A DNA stretch of 64,000 bases. Source: Bifidobacterium choerinum (GTDB lineage: Bacteria > Actinomycetota > Actinomycetes > Actinomycetales > Bifidobacteriaceae). The notes below the pieces were generated by a model. The model was not told the origin of the DNA and made no database searches. It saw nothing but the letters and a program-made list of their open reading frames with translations. Below, one piece after another: positions 31,495-40,529 of this stretch. Both the position numbers and the translations under genes were made by a program. How positions within the stretch are numbered: position 1 is the first letter of the stretch; every line of letters starts with the position of its first letter. The stretch lies in NCBI RefSeq assembly GCF_000741135.1, contig NZ_JGYU01000002.1, positions 62,001 to 126,000 of the forward strand, in the 5' to 3' direction.

Positions 31495-32247
31495 ATGTCT
31501 TTCCGTGGAATGCCCCGTGCCCGTTCGTTCCCCCGGCCGTCGCAGCGTGCGCTGATTTCGCGCGAGACGCTCAATGTCGACGGGCTGCAGGTGATGGTGC
31601 TGCGCAAAAACAACCGCAACATGTATCTGCGCATCAAGCCGCCGTACGGCGCCGTCGAAGTGACCGCGCCGGCGCGCATGCCCGAACAGACGATCGTCGA
31701 TTTCGTGCGCGACCGCCGCGAGTGGATCGATGATGCGCTGCGCAAGATGGCGGCCGCACGCTCGCGCACCTTCGCGTCGGTGAACGTCGATCCGTCGGTG
31801 CCGTCGTCGTCGATCGCCGCCACCGAAGCCGAGGTCTCCGTCGCGCGTGAGGCGACCGGGGCAAGCGATGCCGATGCTGGTTTCACGTGGAACGAGCAGT
31901 ATGTCGAGAAGGCGCGGCGCTCGATCGAACAGCAGATTCCCGCGCTGCTGGAGAAGTGGACGCCGATCATCGGCCGTTCTCCGTCGAAGATCACCGTGCG
32001 CGCGATGACGTCGCGTTGGGGCTCGTGCACGCCGAAGACGTCGCGAATCCGTCTGAATCTGCAACTCGGATTGATGGATCCGAAGTTCCTCGAATATGTG
32101 CTCGTCCATGAGCTGACGCATCTGTGGGAGCACGGCCACGGCGCCGCCTTCCAGGCGCGCATGAGCGACGCGCTGCCCGAATGGAAGGAGTTGCGCCGCG
32201 AACTCAATCGCTGCACGATCTTCGAAGTGCCGCAGATGCAGCGCTGA
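31495..32247 (+). CDS. YgjP-like (DUF45/WLM-type) metal-dependent hydrolase
   Basis: The 250-residue protein ends with the zincin motif 'LVHELTHLWEHGHGAAFQARMSDALPEWKELRREL'; HELTH gives two metal histidines and the catalytic glutamate, with the later H as third ligand. Before it, 'RWGSCTPKTSRIRLNLQLGLMDP' is the family hallmark. The N-terminus 'NRNMYLRIKPPYGAVEVTAPARM' is the usual beta-domain; an Ala/Ser-rich insert (about 95-130) separates the two parts. The family is called YgjP or DUF45; substrates are unknown. The ATG at 31495 is preferred to one 7 codons upstream that lies inside the palindrome. Confidence 0.87.
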   Translation: MSFRGMPRARSFPRPSQRALISRETLNVDGLQVMVLRKNNRNMYLRIKPPYGAVEVTAPARMPEQTIVDFVRDRREWIDDALRKMAAARSRTFASVNVDPSVPSSSIAATEAEVSVAREATGASDADAGFTWNEQYVEKARRSIEQQIPALLEKWTPIIGRSPSKITVRAMTSRWGSCTPKTSRIRLNLQLGLMDPKFLEYVLVHELTHLWEHGHGAAFQARMSDALPEWKELRRELNRCTIFEVPQMQR

Positions 32248-32267
32248 CTCGCCGCCCGCCGCTACTG

Positions 32268-32399
32268 TCAGCGCGCGTGTTCGACGTCGACGCATTCCGC
32301 GGCGGCTTGCGCTTCGATGATCGCGCGCAGCCAGTCGGCGAGCCCGGGCTCGATGGCGTCGTAATGCGCGCGGAATCGCGGATCGGCGGTGTCGTTCAC
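32268..32399 (-). pseudogene. Remnant resembling the C-terminus of a TipAL-like MerR regulator
   Basis: A 43-codon frame ending in TGA reads 'DPRFRAHYDAIEPGLADWLR', then 'AIIEAQAAAECVDVEHAR'. This looks like the end of the TipAS effector-binding domain of MerR regulators. No helix-turn-helix is present; upstream the frame hits a stop within 11-bp repeats. It is probably a fragment cut off by the repeat-rich DNA. The match is by eye only. Confidence 0.45.
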
Positions 32400-32415
32400 A
32401 CTATCGGCCACGCTG

Positions 32416-32470
32416 TCATCACACTGTCATCACACTGTCATCACACTGTCATCACACTGTCATCACACTG
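32416..32470. repeat. Five exact 11-bp direct repeats (iteron-like)
   Basis: TCATCACACTG is repeated five times without change from 32416 to 32470, then degenerates. It is followed by TATCACATGATAG (dyad) and by inverted relatives such as GATGACAGTGTG at about 32510. The 11-bp period is close to one helical turn. The block lies about 200 bases upstream of the FMN reductase gene; no gene lies in 32400-32672. Confidence 0.9.
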
Positions 32471-32672
32471 TCACATCACTATCACATGATAGTGTGAATG
32501 ACGGTGTGGATGACAGTGTGGCTGTGATGCGGTGTCGAGTCGCGGTCGTCTACGCACGGTCAGCTGAGGGCGTGAGGGGTTGCTCATGTGCCGCACAACG
32601 GCTGATAATACAGCCATTCGGCCATCGGTCGGCCGTGAGCATACGACATGAGCATACGAAAGGAATCCAGCG

Positions 32673-33266
32673 ATGGAATCAGTCAACGAAGTGCGCATCG
32701 AGGAACATGACGGCAGCTTGCCCACCGTGCTGATGATCGTCGGCTCGCTGCGCAAGAAGTCGTTCAACAGGCAGCTCGCGCAGTTCGCCGCCGGCGAGCT
32801 CGCCGACCGCGCGAACGTGCGCACACTCGACTGGCGTGAGGTGCCGGTGTTCATTCAGGACGAGGAGTTCCCGACGCCGGAACCGGTCGCGTCGGTGCGC
32901 GCCGAGGTCGCCGAGGCCGACGCGATCTGGATTGTGACTCCCGAATACAACCATGGCATGCCGGGAGCGCTCAAGAATCTGTTCGATTGGCTGTCTCGGC
33001 CCGCGGAGGACGGCTCGCCGTCGCCGATCGTCGGCAAGATGATGACGATGAGCGGCGCCGCCGGCTCGAGCTGCGCGCGCGACTGCTTCTCGACGTGGCT
33101 GCCGGTGCTCAACGCGCTGAAGATGCGCATCGCCCCGGCGACGTTCACCGGCGTGGCGTTGAACCGCGAGATGTTCATCAGTGACAGGCTTGACCTTGAC
33201 GACGCGGCGAAGGCCTCGATCCGCAACCAGGCCGACGCGCTCATGGGCATGGTCGTTGAGCAATAG
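32673..33266 (+). CDS. NAD(P)H-dependent FMN reductase
   Basis: The 197-residue flavodoxin-like protein has the FMN phosphate loop 'IVGSLRKKSFNRQLA' near residue 22 and the family signature 'TPEYNHGMPGALKNLFDWLSRP' near 89. Members reduce FMN, azo compounds or quinones with NAD(P)H; the substrate here cannot be told. ATG at 32673 follows GAAAGGAATCC. The upstream 11-bp iterons and regulator remnant suggest past control by a TipAL-like protein. A copy of part of its 3' end lies 147 bases downstream. Confidence 0.9.
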   Translation: MESVNEVRIEEHDGSLPTVLMIVGSLRKKSFNRQLAQFAAGELADRANVRTLDWREVPVFIQDEEFPTPEPVASVRAEVAEADAIWIVTPEYNHGMPGALKNLFDWLSRPAEDGSPSPIVGKMMTMSGAAGSSCARDCFSTWLPVLNALKMRIAPATFTGVALNREMFISDRLDLDDAAKASIRNQADALMGMVVEQ

Positions 33267-33412
33267 CGCATCGGGATGGGCCGAGTCTACCGCGGAAAAG
33301 CGCGTGCTGGCCGTATCTGCCGTCGGTGACGAGCTGTTTGGTGCCATGCCCGTGCCTCGGGGCAGAACCGCGCTTCATTGAGGATGAAGTATATCGCGGG
33401 AGCGGCGGACGG

Positions 33413-33490
33413 ATATTCGTTGGCGACAGGCTCGACCTTGACGACGCGGCAAAGATGTCGGGAGCGAAAACGGAGCGCGCCCAACGCGTC
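33413..33490 (+). pseudogene. Duplicated 3' fragment of the FMN reductase gene
   Basis: The stretch reads 'IFVGDRLDLDDAAKMSGAK', nearly the same as 'MFISDRLDLDDAAKASIRN' at the end of the intact gene; the DNA also matches (GACAGGCT.GACCTTGACGACG). It has no start or domain of its own. It marks an old tandem duplication that was mostly lost. The rest of 33267-33889 holds the hairpin below and no clear gene. Confidence 0.75.
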
Positions 33491-33529
33491 AATCAACCAC
33501 AGTCAACCAGAGTCAACGTACAGGGAAAA

Positions 33530-33560
33530 GGCCGGGGCCGCGCTATACGCGACCCCGGCC
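33530..33560. terminator. GC-rich hairpin upstream of the UvrA-like gene
   Basis: GGCCGGGGCCGC (33530-33541) pairs with GCGACCCCGGCC (33549-33560) with one mismatch and a 7-base loop. A tiny frame follows at 33588 (M-F-S-Y-L-G-S-R-L-P) beside AAAGGAG, but the spacing is poor. Terminator or leader structure; the direction is unclear. Confidence 0.4.
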
Positions 33561-33889
33561 CAACACTGAGAGAGAAGGAAAAAGGAGATGTTCAGTTATC
33601 TCGGTTCGCGTCTTCCGTGAGCCGATGGCTTTACGATACGAAGCGCGCCTTGAAAAAACGATGACGGAAGCTCAAAATTCACTGTTGATTCACATGGATT
33701 CCGGTGAAAGCGCGCGCGAATGTGCTCACGGCGGAGCGTGCACGCGCATCTTACGCTCGGCAGCAGCGATATCGTGAAGCGGCTTGGCAGACCGCGCGCG
33801 TCATCGATATGACAATATGACGCAATCGTCAGGCGAACAGCAGACGCAGGCAGACACAGTCGAACACAGACAACAGAGGGAAGTGGCGG

Positions 33890-36397
33890 ATGGCGCAGAC
33901 AATCGATATCACCGGTGCGCGCGTGCACAATCTCAAACGGGTGGACGTGCAGGTGCCGCTCGGCAAGATGGTCGCCGTCGCCGGCGTCTCCGGTTCGGGC
34001 AAATCGTCGCTTGCGCTCGGCGTGCTGTACGCGGAGGGGTCGCGGCGGTATCTCGAGGGGCTCTCCACGTACACGCGTCGGCGCATCGCGCAGAGCGGCG
34101 AGGCGAAGATCGACGCGATCGAGCATGTGCCGCCGGCGCTCGCGCTGCATCAGCGGCCGAGTGTTCCCGGCATCCGCAGCACCTTCGGCACGATGAGCGA
34201 GCTGCTCAACAGTCTGCGGCTGATGACGTCGCGACTGGGCAACTACAGCTGCCCGAACGGCCATGTGCTCAACCCGACGCCGAACGTCGCGCTCGAACGG
34301 CCGATCATCTGCCCGGTGTGCGGCGAACGGGTGCAGGCGCTCGGCGCCGAGGACCTCGCGTTCAACTCGGGCGGCGCATGCCCGACTTGCGCCGGGACCG
34401 GCATCGTGCGCACCGTCGACGAGTCGACATTGATCGCCGACCCGAATCTGACGATCGAACAGGGTGCGGTGGCGCCGTGGCGCTCGCTGATGTGGTCGAT
34501 CATGGTCGACGTGTGCCGTGAGATGGGTGTGCGCACCGACGTCCCGTACAAGGACCTCACCGACCATGAGAAGGAGATCGTGCTGCACGGCCCCGCCGAG
34601 AAACGGCACATCCTGTACCACTCGAAGAAACTGAACCGCGCCGGCGAACTCGACTTCACGTATTTCAGCGCCGAGCGCACTGTGCTCAACGCGCTCGACA
34701 AGGCGAAGGACGCGAAGGCGCTCAAACGCGTCGAGCCGTTCATCAAGGAGGAGCCGTGCCCCGACTGCCACGGCACACGCCTCAACGAGCGCGCGCGTAC
34801 ACTGCCCGTCGACGGCAGGACGTTGCCCGAACAGTGCGCGATGCAGCTCGACGACCTCGCGGCGTGGGTGCGCACGGTGCCCGCGTCGATGCCGGACGAC
34901 ATGCGCGAGATGGCGCAGGCGATCGTCGACGAATTCACGCGCACCGCGCGTCGTCTGCTCGAACTCGGCCTCGGCTACCTGACGCTCGACCGTGCAGGAT
35001 CCACACTATCGACCGGCGAGCGTCAGCGCATCCAGCTCGCGCGCGCCGTGCGCAGCGAACTGACCGGCGCGATGTACGTGCTCGACGAACCGTCGATCGG
35101 CCTGCACCCGGCGAACGTCGACGGTCTGATCGGCGTCATGCGCGACCTCAAGGCGCAGGGCAACACCGTCGTCGTCGTCGACCATGACACGCGCGTGCTG
35201 CGCGACGTCGACTGGATCATCGAAATGGGACCCGGCGCCGGCGCGCACGGCGGCACCGTGATCACGCAGGGCACCGTGGACGACGTCGAACACGATGCAC
35301 ATTCGCTGATCGGTCCGTTCCTCGCAAGCGAACGTTCGCGCATCGTGCGTCCGCAGACGGCCGCCGACGCGATGTTCGACGAAGGCGACATCACGATCAG
35401 GACCGCGCCGCTGCACACCGTGCACGCATTGGATGCGCATGTGCCGAAGCGTCGGCTGACCGTCGTCACCGGCGTCTCCGGCTCCGGTAAGACGACGCTC
35501 GTCCTCGAAAGCCTCGTGCCGGCGCTTACCGCGAAGATCGCCGACGAACAACTGCCCGAACATGTACGCGAACTCGACGCTCCGGGCACCGACCGCGTCA
35601 CGATGATCGACGCGACGCCGATCGGCGCCAATGTGCGCTCGACCGTCGCCACCTACAGCGGCGTCCTCGACGACCTGCGTCGGCTGTACGCGCGCACCGA
35701 CGCGGCGAAGTCGCGCGGACTGAAGGCAGGCGCGTTCTCCTACAACACCGGCTCGCTGCGCTGCCCGACCTGCGACGGCACCGGGCAGATCACGCTCGAC
35801 GTGCAGTTCCTGCCCGACGTGGACATCGACTGTCCCGACTGCCACGGCACCCGCTACAGCGACCAGGCCGGCGAAATCACATGGGCGCCGAAGGGCGGCG
35901 GCGCGCCGGTGTCGCTGCCGGATGCGCTCGCGATGACGGTCGACGAGACGATGGACACGTTCGCCGACCAGAAGCACATCCATGCGAAACTGGCGACGTT
36001 GCACGAACTCGGCATCGGCTATCTGACGCTCGGCGAGAGCACACCGGCGCTGTCCGGCGGCGAGGCGCAGCGGCTCAAGCTCGCCAGCGAAATGGGACGC
36101 GCGCAGGAAGGCACGTTGTTCGTCTTCGACGAGCCGACGATCGGCTTGCATCCGCTCGACGTGCGCACATTGATCAGTGTCTTCCAGAAACTCATCGACC
36201 ACGGCGCGAGCGTGCTCGTGATCGAACACGACCTCGACATGATCGCGAACGCCGACTGGATCATCGACATGGGTCCCGGCGGCGGCGAAAACGGAGGCGA
36301 GATCGTGGCCGTCGGCACGCCGACGCAGGTCGCCGCGAATCCGCTCAGCGCGACCGGCAAGTATCTGGCGCCGTGCGTCGGCATGACGCGGAGGTGA
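33890..36397 (+). CDS. UvrA-like ABC ATPase (UvrA2-type)
   Basis: The 835-residue protein has two ABC ATPase halves: Walker A 'GVSGSGKSSLALGVL' near residue 33 and 'GVSGSGKTTLVLESL' near 530, signatures 'LSTGERQRIQLARAV' and 'LSGGEAQRLKLAS', and Walker B 'YVLDEPSIGLHP' and 'FVFDEPTIGLHP'. Zinc fingers of CPxC type lie in both halves ('CPVCGERV...CPTCAGTG', 'CPTCDGTGQ...CPDCHGTR'). At 835 residues it is about 100 shorter than standard UvrA (~950), as in UvrA2-class proteins that lack the UvrB-binding domain. These are linked to drug tolerance and DNA damage, not proven here. The start ATG 33890 lies 10 bases after GGGAAG. Confidence 0.9.
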   Translation: MAQTIDITGARVHNLKRVDVQVPLGKMVAVAGVSGSGKSSLALGVLYAEGSRRYLEGLSTYTRRRIAQSGEAKIDAIEHVPPALALHQRPSVPGIRSTFGTMSELLNSLRLMTSRLGNYSCPNGHVLNPTPNVALERPIICPVCGERVQALGAEDLAFNSGGACPTCAGTGIVRTVDESTLIADPNLTIEQGAVAPWRSLMWSIMVDVCREMGVRTDVPYKDLTDHEKEIVLHGPAEKRHILYHSKKLNRAGELDFTYFSAERTVLNALDKAKDAKALKRVEPFIKEEPCPDCHGTRLNERARTLPVDGRTLPEQCAMQLDDLAAWVRTVPASMPDDMREMAQAIVDEFTRTARRLLELGLGYLTLDRAGSTLSTGERQRIQLARAVRSELTGAMYVLDEPSIGLHPANVDGLIGVMRDLKAQGNTVVVVDHDTRVLRDVDWIIEMGPGAGAHGGTVITQGTVDDVEHDAHSLIGPFLASERSRIVRPQTAADAMFDEGDITIRTAPLHTVHALDAHVPKRRLTVVTGVSGSGKTTLVLESLVPALTAKIADEQLPEHVRELDAPGTDRVTMIDATPIGANVRSTVATYSGVLDDLRRLYARTDAAKSRGLKAGAFSYNTGSLRCPTCDGTGQITLDVQFLPDVDIDCPDCHGTRYSDQAGEITWAPKGGGAPVSLPDALAMTVDETMDTFADQKHIHAKLATLHELGIGYLTLGESTPALSGGEAQRLKLASEMGRAQEGTLFVFDEPTIGLHPLDVRTLISVFQKLIDHGASVLVIEHDLDMIANADWIIDMGPGGGENGGEIVAVGTPTQVAANPLSATGKYLAPCVGMTRR

Positions 36398-36447
36398 AGG
36401 CTGTGTGTGTGGGCGCGGTGTGTGTGGGCGGTGTGTGGGTCGGTTGT

Positions 36448-36605
36448 GATCGGAGTGGGTGCGGGTCGCCCCAACACGTTCGCTAAGGTGACTAGTTGCG
36501 ACTGGATTGGGTGCGGTCTGCACCAGTCTCGTTCGCTTAGCGTGCCGATAGTGATCGGACCGGGTGCGGTTTGCACCTGCCTCGTTTGCTTAGCCGTGGC
36601 GCCGG
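36448..36605. repeat. 52-53-bp repeat array C after the UvrA-like gene
   Basis: Three units start GATCGG/GACTGG at 36448, 36500 and 36553 (steps 52 and 53). Each holds GGGTGCGG..., most with the small dyad GGTGC-N5-GCACC, and then (T)CGTT(C/T)GCTTAG or a near match. Period and G-rich style resemble arrays A and B, but the sequence differs. A GT-rich run (TGTGTGTGGGCG) precedes it at 36403-36440. No gene lies in 36398-36754. Confidence 0.7.
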
Positions 36606-36754
36606 CCGGCGCCGGCCGACCCGCAATCACTGCCGTCCTTTTCGCTACGCTTCGTGGCAGCGTCGACGGCCGCTGAGATGAACGCATCGCCTCGCCCCCG
36701 CCGCTTCTATGCTGAAGGGACACCGTGCGACGAAGGAGTGAGAAAGGCGGCGAC

Positions 36755-37614
36755 ATGGGTTTTTCGCAGCGGCATCCGTATCTGTTCTGGCAGCTCGTCG
36801 GCTGGGTCTGTTGCTCGTCGACTTCCTGTTCGTCGTCATCGCGGTGTTCAACGATTTTGGCGAATGGTGCTATCCGATCATCGTGTTCACATTCATCGCC
36901 GTGTTGTTCGCGATCATCGGCTCCCCGTTCTTCATCTATTTCTCGCGCAGAACGAAGGACTCGCGCACCCGCTCATCCGCTGAGGAACGCGTGATTCGCA
37001 ACGACATCACGTCGATCGTCATGCTGCGGAGGAAGCCGCTCGCCACGCTTGTGTGCATGGCTGCGATCGCATTGGTGATAGGCCTGGCGTATGTGACCTA
37101 TGTGCTCGGCGAATACGGGCATATCCTATTGGGCTTCGTGTCGATGGTGTTCATGATCGTCATCCCGTTCGTTGTGGGAGAGCAGTATCTCGCGTTCATC
37201 AGAAAACGATTCATCGTCGTCAAGAACGCCGCGTTGTATGTGGACGTGAACGATGTCTACTACCCGTCCGACTTGCGGTCGAAGCGCATGCCGATTCTGC
37301 CATTGCCGACCGAACCTTCCGACGCAATGCTCGATTTCCTCTACAACTGGCTGCGCCGATATCTGACAGGCGACCGGCTCACGCTCATCAGTTGCACGTA
37401 TGCCGATCTGTACGGCGTCGGCATCGTGATCGTCGATGACGGCACGGCGGATGGTTTGGAGTTGAACGGCCCGTTGATCGCGATTCCTGAATATCAGCTC
37501 GATTTGAGCGGTGCCAACCGTGCGCAGTTCGACAAGGAATGCAAGGCGCTTGGCGCGTTCGGTTTGCCGGCGCAATCCCAAACCGCGGGCATCTGCATCG
37601 AGGGCCTTGCATGA
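36755..37614 (+). pseudogene. Unknown membrane protein with a frameshift near its start
   Basis: The frame from the ATG at 36755, which follows AAGGAGTGAGAAAGGCGG, reads 'MGFSQRHPYLFWQLVGW' and is then lost. The next frame continues 'LLVDFLFVVIAVFNDFGEW' and runs to 37614. Joined they give a first membrane helix where expected, so one base is gained or lost near 36805. The rest has three more membrane segments, then a soluble part (about 135-285) with 'PSDAMLDFLYNWLRRYLTGDRLTLIS'. If translated from TTG at 36811, a 267-residue protein could still be made. Family not recognised. Confidence 0.6.
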
Positions 37615-37747
37615 CGCGGCATGGCGGGATCAGGCTTCGCTGCTACTGACGGTGCAGGCGAATTCCTGCATCATACAATGATGCAACGGTTGAAAAATCG
37701 GGTGTTCCGGCGCGGGCTGGACGCCTCTGACGGAAGGACATCATACT

Positions 37748-38785
37748 GTGAAGACAGCTATCTTCGAGTCGGCGCGCCATATGGCGGTCGAGGAGGCGCC
37801 GATGCCTGCGATCGAACAGCCGGACGATGCGATCATCCACGTCGTGCGCGCCTGTGTATGCGGTTCCGACCTGTGGCCGTTCCGCGGCATCAACCAGACC
37901 GAGGAGCATTCGGAGAACTCGGGGCATGAGGCCATCGGCATCGTCGAGGAGGTCGGCGACGCCATCACGTCGGTCAAGCCCGGCGATTTCGTCATCGCGC
38001 CGTTCACGCACGGCTGCGGCCGGTGCCGCGCCTGCCGCGCCGGCTTCGACGGCTCCTGCATGGCGCATCCGGACAATTTCTCGATGGGTGCGCAGGGTCA
38101 GTACATCCGTTTCCAGCATGCGCAGTGGGCGCTCGTCAAGGTTCCGGGACAGCCGGAGAACTACAGCGAAGGCATGCTCAAGAGCCTGCTCACGTTGTCC
38201 GACGTGATGGCGACCGGCTATCATGCCGCCCGCACCGCACAGGTCAAGCCGGGTGACGCCGTCATCGTGCTCGGCGATGGCGCCGTCGGTCTGTGCGGCA
38301 TCATCGCCGCGAAGATGATGGGCGCCAAGCGCATCATCTCGACGAGCCGTCACGACGACCGCCGCGCGCTCGCGCAGGAGTTCGGCGCGACCGACAACGT
38401 CGCCGAACGTGGCGACGAAGGCGTCGCGAAGCTGCTGGAGATCAGCGACGGCGGCGCCGACGCCGTCCTCGAATGCGTCGGCACCGACACCTCGTTCCAG
38501 GAGGCCGTGTCGGTCGCGCGTCCGGGCGCGTTGATCGGTCGCGTCGGCCTGCCGCACGGTCAGCAGATCAGCGGCGAGGGCACGTTCTACCAGAACGTCG
38601 GCGTCTACGGCGGCCCCGCGTCGGTCACCACCTACGACAAGTCGGTGCTGCTCGACGCCGTGCTCAACGCGGACATCAACCCGGGCAGGGTGTTCACTTC
38701 CGAGTTCCATCTCGACGACATCCAAGCCGCCTACGAGGCGATGGACGAGCGCAAGACGATCAAGTCGTACCTGGTCCTCGACTGA
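37748..38785 (+). CDS. Zinc-dependent alcohol dehydrogenase (MDR family)
   Basis: The 345-residue protein has the catalytic zinc ligand in 'ACVCGSDLWPFRG', the 'GHEAIGIVEEVG' motif, the structural zinc cysteines in 'THGCGRCRACRAGFDGSC', and the cofactor loop 'VIVLGDGAVGLCGIIAAKMMGAKRII'. It is a class III-like medium-chain dehydrogenase; S-R-H after the fold suggests NADP or NAD use without certainty. Close relatives are annotated as alcohol dehydrogenase or L-threonine dehydrogenase-like. Start GTG at 37748 after GGAAGGA. A long hairpin follows the stop. Confidence 0.92.
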   Translation: MKTAIFESARHMAVEEAPMPAIEQPDDAIIHVVRACVCGSDLWPFRGINQTEEHSENSGHEAIGIVEEVGDAITSVKPGDFVIAPFTHGCGRCRACRAGFDGSCMAHPDNFSMGAQGQYIRFQHAQWALVKVPGQPENYSEGMLKSLLTLSDVMATGYHAARTAQVKPGDAVIVLGDGAVGLCGIIAAKMMGAKRIISTSRHDDRRALAQEFGATDNVAERGDEGVAKLLEISDGGADAVLECVGTDTSFQEAVSVARPGALIGRVGLPHGQQISGEGTFYQNVGVYGGPASVTTYDKSVLLDAVLNADINPGRVFTSEFHLDDIQAAYEAMDERKTIKSYLVLD

Positions 38786-38810
38786 GCGCAACGGCTGCGC
38801 GGTTGTTTCA

Positions 38811-38868
38811 GGCGCCGCCCGGCATCGACGACATTCGCACTGCGACGTCGATGCCGGGCGGCGGCGCC
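38811..38868 (+). terminator. Long hairpin after the alcohol dehydrogenase gene
   Basis: GGCGCCGCCCGGCATCGACG (38811-38830) pairs with 38846-38868 apart from a 3-base bulge. It starts 26 bases past the stop; no T-run follows. Confidence 0.65.
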
Positions 38869-38872
38869 GTAT

Positions 38873-39043
38873 ATGGACGAAATCGTTCTGTATGTGGCTC
38901 GAGCGCCCGAATGGATTGTCGCGGTGAAGGGCGCGGTCGTCACCTTGTCGGGTGACGACTCCGCCTTCTCCGTCTCGGGGGACGCTGATGACACCAACGG
39001 CATCACCGCCGAAGGCGAATCGCTCGTGGTGGATGCCAAATAA
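38873..39043 (+). CDS. Small hypothetical ORF (56 residues)
   Basis: A short frame, 'MDEIVLYVARAPEWIVAVKG' then acidic and S/G/D-rich to 'ESLVVDAK', ends at 39043. It has no clear ribosome site, as the ATG lies just after the hairpin above. It may be a truncated remnant of a surface or sugar-acting protein tail. A 13-bp imperfect G/C hairpin follows at about 39074-39098. Confidence 0.3.
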   Translation: MDEIVLYVARAPEWIVAVKGAVVTLSGDDSAFSVSGDADDTNGITAEGESLVVDAK

Positions 39044-39174
39044 GGCGCGGACGCTGATTCATTGCTGAACGATGGGGGGCGTGGTACGAGCACCACGACC
39101 CCCCATGCTTGTCTTTCATCGCGTTCGTTCAGTCATCTGAACTCGGCGATGTCGTTTTCCTGAGCGGGAACGCA

Positions 39175-40338
39175 TCAGGCCTTGTCGCCGTATTCGGCCT
39201 TCCAGTCCGCCTTCATGTCCCTGATGGTGGAGAAGGTGCTGAGGGCTTCCGTCTCGAGCCAGCCGCCCATATGGCCGTTTCCGTTGGAATTATGCTGCAT
39301 GAAGGTATCGGCGAACGCGACTTCGACCGACTTGCCGTCGAGGAACGGGAGCTCGGCGGGGAGCGGGAACGTCTCGCTGCCTTCTGCCTTCGCCGTGGAC
39401 GTTTCCAGACCGGACTGAGGAATCCGGCCCCACGGAACCATGATTGGATGCTCGATGTGGAGCATCTTGGCTTCTTCGCACAGCTGGACGAACATCGCCA
39501 TGTACAGCAGCGTCAGGAGATTCAGCTGCGGGTCGATGTTCCCGGTGAAGTCGTCGCCGGACTCGAGCGTGGCGAAACGACGCAGAACCGCGTAGTCCGA
39601 ATTGTCGAGATTCGTGTTCCACTTGGCCTTGGCGGCATCGTCGTCATGCAGGTATGCGCCCAGGGTTGCGCCCTTGAACGCCTCTTCGAACGTGCCCGAC
39701 TTCGGGGTGGAGAACGGCTTGTAGAAATCGGTCACATAAGCGCCGCGGAACGTGTCCTCGTAGCCGTTGTCGACGATGGTGTGCCAGATCTTCGGCAGTC
39801 TGCCGGCCATGCATTTGACTCCGTCTTTCTCCCCGTCGACTCCCCCGTGGTTGAGGATGTTGTACCAGAACGGGGCGTTGTTGTTCCAACCGATGCCGGA
39901 CCAATTGATCTGAATCAGCATGACTGGGGTGCTCAGCGCGCCTTCGTTGCACAGCGTCTCGTATTCGCGATGAAGCTGGGCGCGGTCTTCCTCAGAAGGA
40001 TGCTCGATGTCATCCCACGGACGATTCCAGTTGAAGTCGTCCTTGGGATCCGGAACGAGGAAGTTGCCGGCATGTCCGTAGCGGAACGTCGGGAAGCCCT
40101 TATCGAGCCAGCCGGCGATCGTTTCGTCGTCCTCCCTCTTCTTGCCCTTCTCGGCATCCTTGATGCGAGTGGCGAAGAGAGACAGCTGGATGTTCCGGTA
40201 CAGTTTCTTCGCGCCCTCATCGGTGAGGGTCACCTGGGGCTGGAACACATGAAGTGCTTCCTTGAGCGCCTTCGCCGTGCTGATTTCGGTGCGTCCCAAC
40301 TCGAGGAACTCCGCTTCGGTGATGAATGGCTTTTCCAT
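39175..40338 (-). CDS. Hypothetical protein, possibly uracil-DNA-glycosylase-like fold
   Basis: The 387-residue soluble protein is not recognised. Seen: 'TPVMLIQINWSGIGWNN' near residue 140, 'AYVTDFYKPF' near 200, and 'IEHPIMVPWGRIP' near 320. The order of a glycine-rich strand, a strand before 'K', and a late 'H/P...G' strand recalls uracil-DNA glycosylase-like proteins, but this is a guess by pattern. The start is the ATG at 40338 after AAGGA; a 200-residue upstream extension in the open frame is antisense shadow. The AT-rich promoter region 40360-40410 and its neighbour suggest an acquired gene. It lies 190 bases after the 706-residue gene on the same strand and may form an operon with it. 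Confidence 0.55.
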   Translation of the reverse strand: MEKPFITEAEFLELGRTEISTAKALKEALHVFQPQVTLTDEGAKKLYRNIQLSLFATRIKDAEKGKKREDDETIAGWLDKGFPTFRYGHAGNFLVPDPKDDFNWNRPWDDIEHPSEEDRAQLHREYETLCNEGALSTPVMLIQINWSGIGWNNNAPFWYNILNHGGVDGEKDGVKCMAGRLPKIWHTIVDNGYEDTFRGAYVTDFYKPFSTPKSGTFEEAFKGATLGAYLHDDDAAKAKWNTNLDNSDYAVLRRFATLESGDDFTGNIDPQLNLLTLLYMAMFVQLCEEAKMLHIEHPIMVPWGRIPQSGLETSTAKAEGSETFPLPAELPFLDGKSVEVAFADTFMQHNSNGNGHMGGWLETEALSTFSTIRDMKADWKAEYGDKA

Positions 40339-40529
40339 AATCATCCTTTCCTTGTTGTTACTATTTTGGATATATAATAAATTTTTTCGCTGTATATAAA
40401 TCTTTACTCCATGCTGAGCTATGGCGCATTTTCTTGCAGTGTTTGGGGACGGGGGTATGTGGTCCAGAAGGCGTGGGCGGCGTTGCGCGATGGTTCGGAT
40501 GTGTGCCTTCTGTGGCCTGACCCCTTCCC

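Noticed and set aside
33588-33617. Leader peptide M-F-S-Y-L-G-S-R-L-P before the UvrA-like gene
   Set aside because: The ribosome site touches the ATG with no spacer and no attenuator pair is evident; too weak to list as a gene.
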